Shown here: in pieces, positions 13,562 through 18,301 of the stretch
Numbering within the stretch: the first letter of the stretch is position 1
How the letters are laid out: each line of letters begins with the position of its first letter
NCBI RefSeq assembly: GCF_035938995.1
Contig: NZ_DASZGI010000318.1
Coordinates: 1 to 18,301 of the forward strand
Length of the DNA: 18,301 bases
Reading direction: 5' to 3'
From: DASZGI01 sp035938995
GTDB taxonomy: Bacteria > Actinomycetota > Actinomycetes > Streptomycetales > Catenulisporaceae
Notes under the pieces: model-generated
Database searches by the model: none
Seen by the model: the letters and a program-made list of their open reading frames with translations, nothing else
Told to the model about the DNA's origin: nothing
Position numbers and translations under genes: made by a program

Positions 13562-15139
13562 ATGTCATCGTTCCCGTATCTGACGGTCACCATCGCGGCG
13601 CCGCTGGTCGGTGTCGCCGCGATCGCCGCGCTCCCCAAGGGCCGCACGTCCCTGGCCCGCCCCGTCGCCCTCGTCGCCTCGCTGATCACGCTCGGCTTCG
13701 CGATCGCCGACACCGTGGCGTTCAAGACCGGCGGCCCGCGCTTCCAGCTGGCCGAGGACTACGCCTGGATCCCCTCGTTCCACATCGACTACAGCGTCGC
13801 CGTCGACGGCGTCGCCCTCGTCCTCATCCTCCTCGCCGCCGTGCTCGTCCCGGTCGTCCTCCTCGCCGCCTGGCATGACACGGAGGAACACGTCCCCGGG
13901 GTGGAGGACGGCACGCGCTCGGTGCGGGCCTACTTCTCGCTGATTCTGGTCCTCGAGACGATGATGATCGCGGTCTTCGCGGCCAACGACATCTTCCTGT
14001 TCTACGTCGTCTTCGAGGCGCTGCTGATCCCCGGCTACTTCCTGATCGGGTCCTTCGGCGGCGAGCGGCGCTCGTACGCGGCGGTCAAGTTCCTGCTCTA
14101 CAACCTGCTCGGCGGCCTGCTCATGCTGGCGGCCGTGATCGGGCTGTACGTGATCACCACCCGCTCCTCGCTCGGCGGCACCTTCAACTTCCAGACCCTG
14201 TCGAAGGCGGTCGCGGACGGCACGCTGACCATGTCCGGCCCCACCGAGAAGTGGCTGTTCCTCGGCTTCTTCGTGGCGTTCGCGGTGAAGGCGCCGCTGT
14301 GGCCCTTCCACACCTGGCTGCCGGACGCTGCCGCCGAGGCCACCCCGGGCACCGCGGTCCTGCTGGTCGGCGTCCTGGACAAGATCGGCACCTTCGGGAT
14401 GCTGCGGTTCTGCCTGGAGCTGTTCCCGAACGCCTCGCACTTCTTCACCCCGCTCGTGCTCGTCCTCGCGGTCATCAGCACCATCTACGGGGCCCTGCTC
14501 GCCGTCGGCCAGACCGACATCAAGCGCCTGATCGCGTACACCTCGGTCTCGCACTTCGGCCTGATCACGCTGGGCGTGTTCGCTCTCACCGCACGCGGCC
14601 AGGTCGGTGCGACGCTCTACATGGTCAACCACGGCCTGTCGACCGGAGCCCTGTTCCTCCTCGCCGGCTTCATGATCTCCCGGCGCGGCTCCGGCTCCGT
14701 CGACGCATACGGCGGCGTCCAGAAGGTCGCCCCGCTGCTCGCCGGCACCTTCCTCGTCGCGGGCCTCTCCTCCCTCGCGCTCCCGGGCCTCTCGTCCTTC
14801 GTGTCCGAATTCCTGGTCCTCGTCGGCACCTTCGAGAAGTACCCCGCCGCCGCGATCGTCGGCACCACGTCGATCGTCCTGGCCGCCCTCTACATCCTGT
14901 GGCTCTACCAGCGCACGATGACCGGGCCGGTCGCCAAGTCGGTCGAGGGCTTCAAGGACCTCAACCGCCGGGAGCTCGCGGTGATCACGCCGCTGCTCGC
15001 GCTGATCATCGCGCTCGGCTTCGTCCCCAGCCTGTTGACGAACTACATCAACCCGGCGATCAGCAAGACGCCCGCGATCAGCCAGACCTTGCACCAGCCG
15101 TCCGTCGCCGCAAACCAGTCGAACGGGAGCGGGCAGTAG
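13562..15139 (+). CDS. nuoM: NADH-quinone oxidoreductase subunit M
   Basis: NuoM (525 aa) is the second antiporter-like proton pump. The conserved pumping residues are Glu152 in VVFEALLIPGYFLIG, Lys243 in AFAVKAPLWPFHTWLPDA, the helix-8 to helix-10 polar chain including His331 and His357, and Glu416 in FVSEFLVL. About 14 hydrophobic helices are visible. GAGAGGA at 13546-13552 with nine-base spacing precedes the ATG. It partly overlaps the nuoL stop, so it sits in the short spacer. After the TAG stop only three bases separate it from nuoN. Confidence 0.97.
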   Translation: MSSFPYLTVTIAAPLVGVAAIAALPKGRTSLARPVALVASLITLGFAIADTVAFKTGGPRFQLAEDYAWIPSFHIDYSVAVDGVALVLILLAAVLVPVVLLAAWHDTEEHVPGVEDGTRSVRAYFSLILVLETMMIAVFAANDIFLFYVVFEALLIPGYFLIGSFGGERRSYAAVKFLLYNLLGGLLMLAAVIGLYVITTRSSLGGTFNFQTLSKAVADGTLTMSGPTEKWLFLGFFVAFAVKAPLWPFHTWLPDAAAEATPGTAVLLVGVLDKIGTFGMLRFCLELFPNASHFFTPLVLVLAVISTIYGALLAVGQTDIKRLIAYTSVSHFGLITLGVFALTARGQVGATLYMVNHGLSTGALFLLAGFMISRRGSGSVDAYGGVQKVAPLLAGTFLVAGLSSLALPGLSSFVSEFLVLVGTFEKYPAAAIVGTTSIVLAALYILWLYQRTMTGPVAKSVEGFKDLNRRELAVITPLLALIIALGFVPSLLTNYINPAISKTPAISQTLHQPSVAANQSNGSGQ

Positions 15140-15142
15140 ACC

Positions 15143-16720
15143 ATGTCAATCCTCGCTGAAGCCGCCACCGGCGCCGCGCAGTTCCACGCCCCGCCGGTCG
15201 AGTTCGCCAAGCTCTCGCCGATGCTGATCGTGCTGGGCGCGGCCACGGCCGGCGTGCTCGTCGAAGCCTTCTTCCCGCGCAAGCGCCGGTACCACGCCCA
15301 AGTCACCCTGACCCTCGTCGCGTTCGCCGCCGCGTTCGCCGCCGTCGTGTCCCTGCACAACGCGCCGACCCAGATCGTGGCCCAGGGCGCCGTCGCCATC
15401 GACAAGACGACGCTGTTCCTCCAGGGCACGATCCTGGTCATCGCGTTCATCGGCGCGCTGGTGATCGCCGAACGCAAGACCGACGCGGGCCGCGACGCCT
15501 TCGCCGCGCAGGGCGGCGCGGTCCCCGGTTCGCGGCAGGAGCGCGAAGCGGACCGGGCCGGCTGGACCACCACCGAGGTCTACCCGCTGCTGATGTTCTC
15601 GGTCGGCGGGATGCTGCTCTTCCCGGCCGCGAACGACCTGCTGACCATGTTCGTCGCGCTCGAGGTGCTCTCCCTGCCCCTCTACCTCGTCTGCGGCCTC
15701 GCCCGTCACCGCCGCCTGCTCTCTCAGGAAGCCGCACTCAAGTACTTCCTCCTCGGCGCCTTCTCCTCAGCCTTCTTCCTCTACGGCGCCGCCCTGCTCT
15801 ACGGATACGCCGGCTCGGTCAAGCTCCAGGACATCGCCACCGCGGTCGCCAAGAACCAGCACGGCAACGCCCTCCTCTACGCCGGCATCGCCCTGCTCGT
15901 CATGGGCTTGCTGTTCAAGGTCGGCGCGGCGCCGTTCCACATGTGGACCCCGGACGTGTATCAGGGTGCGCCGACGCCGATCACCGGCTTCATGGCCGCC
16001 GCCACCAAGATCGCCGCGTTCGGCGCCCTCCTACGCGTCCTCGACGTCGCGCTCCTCGGCTCCGTCGGGATCTGGCGGCCAGTCATCGAAGCCGTCGCGA
16101 TCATCACGATGGTGGTCGGCGGCATCCTCGCCCTGACCCAGCGCGACATCAAGCGGATGCTGGCGTACTCGGCGATCCTCAACGCCGGGTACATCATCAT
16201 CGGCCTGGCCTCCACCACCAGCCAGGGCATCTCCGCGATCCTATTCTACCTCCCGGTCTACGGCATCGCGATCGTCGGCGCGTTCGCCGTGGTGACGCTG
16301 GTGCGCGACTCCGGCGGCGAGGCGACCGACCTGTCCCGGTGGGCCGGCCTTGGTAAGTCCCACCCCATCCCGGCAGCGCTGCTGTCCGTCTTCCTGCTTG
16401 CCTTCGCCGGAATCCCGTTCACCAGCGTGTTCGTCGGCAAGTTCGCGGTCTTCCAGGCCGCCCTGGCCGCCGGAGCCCCGCAGCTGGTGATCGTGGCGGT
16501 GCTGGCCAGCGCCCTCGCCGCATTCTTCTACCTGCGCGTCGTTGTGGTCATGTTCTTCTCGGAGCCGCTGCCCGACGGTCCGAGCATCGCGAACCCGTCG
16601 ATCGCGGTGAAGGCGGCGCTGGCCGTCGCGGCGCTCGCCACCGTGGCGATGGGTATCGCCCCGGCGGTGCTGCTGCACCTCTCCAACGCGTCCGCGGTGC
16701 TGGCCGGCTCGCCGCGCTAG
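15143..16720 (+). CDS. nuoN: NADH-quinone oxidoreductase subunit N
   Basis: NuoN (525 aa) is the third antiporter-like proton pump, the one nearest the quinone site. Conserved residues: Glu174 in ALEVLSLPLYLVCGLAR, Lys200 in EAALKYFLLGAFSSAF, Lys259 in LLFKVGAAPFHMWTPDVY and Lys289 in AAATKIAAFG. Between helices, residues 110-143 form a hydrophilic insert (starting ERKTDAGRDAF) that is absent from E. coli NuoN but, as I recall, present in Streptomyces proteins. It is the last nuo gene. The Shine-Dalgarno sequence is weak (GGGAG at 15125-15129, 13 bases away), so coupling to nuoM across the three-base gap is likely. Confidence 0.97.
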   Translation: MSILAEAATGAAQFHAPPVEFAKLSPMLIVLGAATAGVLVEAFFPRKRRYHAQVTLTLVAFAAAFAAVVSLHNAPTQIVAQGAVAIDKTTLFLQGTILVIAFIGALVIAERKTDAGRDAFAAQGGAVPGSRQEREADRAGWTTTEVYPLLMFSVGGMLLFPAANDLLTMFVALEVLSLPLYLVCGLARHRRLLSQEAALKYFLLGAFSSAFFLYGAALLYGYAGSVKLQDIATAVAKNQHGNALLYAGIALLVMGLLFKVGAAPFHMWTPDVYQGAPTPITGFMAAATKIAAFGALLRVLDVALLGSVGIWRPVIEAVAIITMVVGGILALTQRDIKRMLAYSAILNAGYIIIGLASTTSQGISAILFYLPVYGIAIVGAFAVVTLVRDSGGEATDLSRWAGLGKSHPIPAALLSVFLLAFAGIPFTSVFVGKFAVFQAALAAGAPQLVIVAVLASALAAFFYLRVVVVMFFSEPLPDGPSIANPSIAVKAALAVAALATVAMGIAPAVLLHLSNASAVLAGSPR

Positions 16721-16839
16721 TCCCGATCGGGCAAGACGACCGTTACGACACACATCAAGCGGCATGCACTAGGTTGGGAGCGGTAGAGGCTTAAGAGCGG
16801 ATGAGGCGACCCTGGGTCGAGCACCGGAAGGCGAAAGGC
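16721..16839 (+). promoter_or_regulatory. nuoN-prenyl synthase spacer with candidate promoter
   Basis: This 119-base spacer has a TAGGTT -10-like element at 16770-16775 with only a poor -35 region (around 16745-16751), giving a possible start near 16782. There is no convincing terminator after nuoN. The 10-bp palindrome CCCGATCGGG at 16722-16731 has no loop. The prenyl synthase may therefore be read both from nuo read-through and from its own promoter. Confidence 0.35.
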
Positions 16840-17847
16840 GTGACCGTGCAGCTGGAGACCGGGCCGTTCGGGCTCGCGGTGCGCGACCCCGCCCTCGACC
16901 AGCGGATCCGAAAGGGGCTCGCGGAGGTCGAAGAGGTGCTGCGGGCATCGGCGCGCAGCGACCACCCGTTCATCGACGAGACCGCGAGCCATCTGGTCAA
17001 CGCGGGCGGCAAGCGCTTCCGGCCCCTGCTGACCCTCGTGGCCGCACAGTTCGGCGATCCCGCCGCGCCCGGCGTCGTCCCCGCGGCCGCGGTGGTCGAG
17101 CTGACCCACCTGGCCACGCTGTACCACGACGACGTGATGGACGAGGCCCCGGTCAGGCGCGGCGCCCCCTCGGCCAACGCGCGCTGGGACAACTCGGTGG
17201 CGATCCTCACCGGCGACTTCCTGTTCGCCAGAGCTTCCCAAATCCTCGCCGACCTCGGTCCCGAAGCCGTAAGACTCCAAGCCAAGACATTCGAACGCCT
17301 CGTCACCGGCCAGATCAACGAGTGCATCGGCCCGAAAGACGGGCAGGCCGCGATCGACCACTACCTGTCCGTCCTCGGCGACAAGACCGGCTCCCTCATC
17401 GCCACCTCGGCACGATTCGGCGCCCTCCTCTCCGGAGCGAGCGACCAGGCCGTCGAGGTCCTGACCCGCTTCGGCGAAGTGTTCGGCATGGCGTTCCAGC
17501 TCTCCGATGACGTGCTCGACATCGCCAGCGACCGGGAGCAGTCCGGCAAGACCCCCGGCACCGACCTGAGAGAGGGGGTCCCGACGCTCCCCACCCTCTA
17601 CGCGCTGGAGTCGACCGACCCCGAATCGGCAAGGCTCAGGCAGCTGCTGTCCGGCCCCATCGCCGAGGACGAACTGGTGGACGAGGTCATCGCGGCCCTG
17701 CGTGTGCACCCCGCGCTCACCCAGGCCCGCGAAACGGTGACCCGCTACGCAGCCGAAGCGCGCGACCTGCTCGCCCCCCTCCCGGACATCGCCGCGAAGG
17801 ACACCCTGCTCGCCCTCTGCGACGTCGTCACCTCGCGTACCGTCTAG
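16840..17847 (+). CDS. Long-chain polyprenyl diphosphate synthase (probably for menaquinone)
   Basis: This trans-isoprenyl diphosphate synthase (335 aa, cytosolic) adds isopentenyl units to an allylic starter. Both Asp-rich metal-binding motifs are intact: DDVMD (residues 97-101) and DDVLD (223-227). GGKRFRP (56-62) and the KT pair (182-183) bind diphosphate. Five residues before the first motif is an alanine (ATLYHDD) rather than an aromatic residue, which in this family allows long chains. A hepta- to nonaprenyl product for menaquinone fits, and its placement after nuo fits a supplier of the acceptor quinone. I chose the GTG at 16840 because GGAAGG at 16826-16831 precedes it by eight bases and the MTVQLETGPFGL start resembles homologues. 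The ATG at 16801 (348 aa) is the alternative. An ispB/hepB-type name would be a guess. Confidence 0.9.
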   Translation: MTVQLETGPFGLAVRDPALDQRIRKGLAEVEEVLRASARSDHPFIDETASHLVNAGGKRFRPLLTLVAAQFGDPAAPGVVPAAAVVELTHLATLYHDDVMDEAPVRRGAPSANARWDNSVAILTGDFLFARASQILADLGPEAVRLQAKTFERLVTGQINECIGPKDGQAAIDHYLSVLGDKTGSLIATSARFGALLSGASDQAVEVLTRFGEVFGMAFQLSDDVLDIASDREQSGKTPGTDLREGVPTLPTLYALESTDPESARLRQLLSGPIAEDELVDEVIAALRVHPALTQARETVTRYAAEARDLLAPLPDIAAKDTLLALCDVVTSRTV

Positions 17848-17986
17848 CTGGCACTCGCCCGGCCCGGACCCCGGCTCACCCAGACCGGTCGTCGCATCCC
17901 GCGAAACCCGATCGCCGTTCAGGTGACAATCCACCTGCCGCGCGGTCGCCGGTCCGCTCGCTTTCCGCTCGGCACTCGATCGCCGG
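17848..17986. other. Convergent spacer between prenyl synthase and VOC gene
   Basis: This 139-base spacer separates two genes that point at each other. It holds the first copy of a 25-base direct repeat (17910-17934) and a small hairpin (17920-17937). No promoter is expected here, and no coding signal is seen. Confidence 0.6.
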
Positions 17987-18002
17987 TCAGGTCACAATCC
18001 AC
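17910..18002. repeat. Imperfect 25-base direct repeat pair, second copy inside the VOC gene
   Basis: Bases 17910-17934 recur at 17978-18002 with two differences (23 of 25 identical), 68 bases apart. On the minus strand the second copy encodes the last residues of the VOC protein, ...WIVT-stop. The first copy also reads W-I-V-T-stop in the matching frame, with one of the two differences being a synonymous GTC/GTG change. The sequences on either side of the copies are unrelated. Confidence 0.75.
17920..17937. terminator. Weak candidate terminator hairpin
   Basis: CAGGTG at 17920-17925 can pair with CACCTG at 17932-17937 around a six-base loop. It lies 73 bases after the prenyl synthase stop and within the first copy of the direct repeat; the second repeat copy cannot form it. 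Being symmetrical, it could serve both converging genes, but a 6-bp stem without a U-run is marginal. Confidence 0.25.
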
Positions 18003-18301
18003 AAGCAGAACGGGTGCCCCGCCGGATCTAGATACACCCGCACGTCATCCTGCGGCTGGAACGACGCCGCGACCGCGCCACACGCCTCAGCGTGCGCACT
18101 ACCCGCAGCGAGGTCGTCGACCCGGATCTCCAGGTGCAGCTGCATCTGTTGATCCCCGGGACCGGCAGGCCACACCGGACGCACGTAGTCCTCCTCAGTC
18201 TGAAAATTGAGCCCGACCCCGCCCGCCGGATCCCGCAGCATGGCCCACCCCGGATCGTCCGCAGCAAGAGGCCACCCGAGCAGCCGCGAGTAGAACCGGG
18301 C
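17987..18301 (-). CDS. VOC-superfamily (glyoxalase/bleomycin-resistance-like) protein, 3' part
   Basis: The frame is open from the right edge, so the N-terminus is missing; 104 residues remain. It begins ARFYSRLLGWPL, the usual start of the first VOC helix after the initial beta strand. It continues with AMLRDPAGGVGLNFQ, then HLEIRVDDLAAG, the opening of a second repeat of the fold. It ends VYLDPAGHPFCLWIVT, the typical DPxGHPFCL close, with His and Glu positions that could bind a metal. This is a small cytosolic protein of the kind abundant in actinomycetes; substrate unknown. It converges on the prenyl synthase gene and shows no link to complex I. The ATG at 18241 is internal. Confidence 0.85.
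   Translation of the reverse strand, partial: ARFYSRLLGWPLAADDPGWAMLRDPAGGVGLNFQTEEDYVRPVWPAGPGDQQMQLHLEIRVDDLAAGSAHAEACGAVAASFQPQDDVRVYLDPAGHPFCLWIVT

Noticed and set aside
16722..16731. CCCGATCGGG after nuoN as a terminator
   Set aside because: The palindrome has no loop and only five bases per arm, so it cannot form a useful RNA hairpin.
16717..17934. 405-codon minus-strand frame opposite the prenyl synthase
   Set aside because: The + strand encodes intact DDxxD motifs, and the antisense translation is a composition artefact.
1..18301. A hidden defence, mobile or CRISPR system
   Set aside because: No repeats-with-spacers, transposase, integrase, toxin-antitoxin or tRNA is visible. The window is filled by the nuo operon and ordinary flanking genes.

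Overview
The window is a high-GC stretch from an actinomycete and holds one complete, canonical 14-gene nuo operon for the proton-pumping NADH:quinone oxidoreductase (respiratory complex I, NDH-1). The gene order is nuoA to nuoN, all on the + strand, with nuoC and nuoD as separate genes. Several features suggest Streptomyces or a close relative: GC-rich third codon positions, GTG starts, a Rex-type operator, a long conserved soluble tail on NuoJ, an extra C-terminal helix on NuoH, and a hydrophilic loop in NuoN. This placement rests on remembered family resemblance, not on a search.

Layout: positions 2-307 are the 3' end of a LysE-type exporter gene that starts outside the window. Positions 308-859 are a 552-base non-coding regulatory region. 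It holds a candidate terminator hairpin, two GTGA-N6-TCAC boxes of the Crp/FNR type, two candidate promoters, a very good Rex (redox-sensing repressor) operator at 725-742, an adjoining 8-1-8 palindrome, and a strong GC hairpin just before nuoA. Positions 860-16720 are nuoA-N. Genes B to K are almost all joined by ATGA, GTGA or TGATG stop/start overlaps, which suggests translational coupling. The largest internal gap is 59 bases between nuoK and nuoL and holds a possible 17-codon leader ORF. Positions 16840-17847 encode a long-chain polyprenyl diphosphate synthase of the kind that makes the menaquinone side chain. Positions 17848-17986 are a convergent intergenic spacer with a 25-base imperfect direct repeat. 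Positions 17987-18301 (- strand) are the 3' part of a VOC/glyoxalase-like gene that runs off the window.

How they work together: NuoE, F and G form the NADH dehydrogenase arm (FMN, N1a, N3 and the NuoG clusters). NuoB, C, D and I form the connecting arm and quinone site (N2, N6a, N6b). NuoA, H, J, K, L, M and N form the membrane proton pump. The prenyl synthase next door probably supplies the tail of menaquinone, the electron acceptor. The Rex operator would tie expression to the NADH/NAD+ ratio, and the Crp-like boxes would add a second input.

No mobile element, CRISPR array, RNA gene or undescribed multi-gene system is visible. The points worth a second look are the nuo control region, the nuoK-nuoL junction, the lineage-specific tails on NuoJ and NuoH, and the repeated 3' end of the VOC gene.
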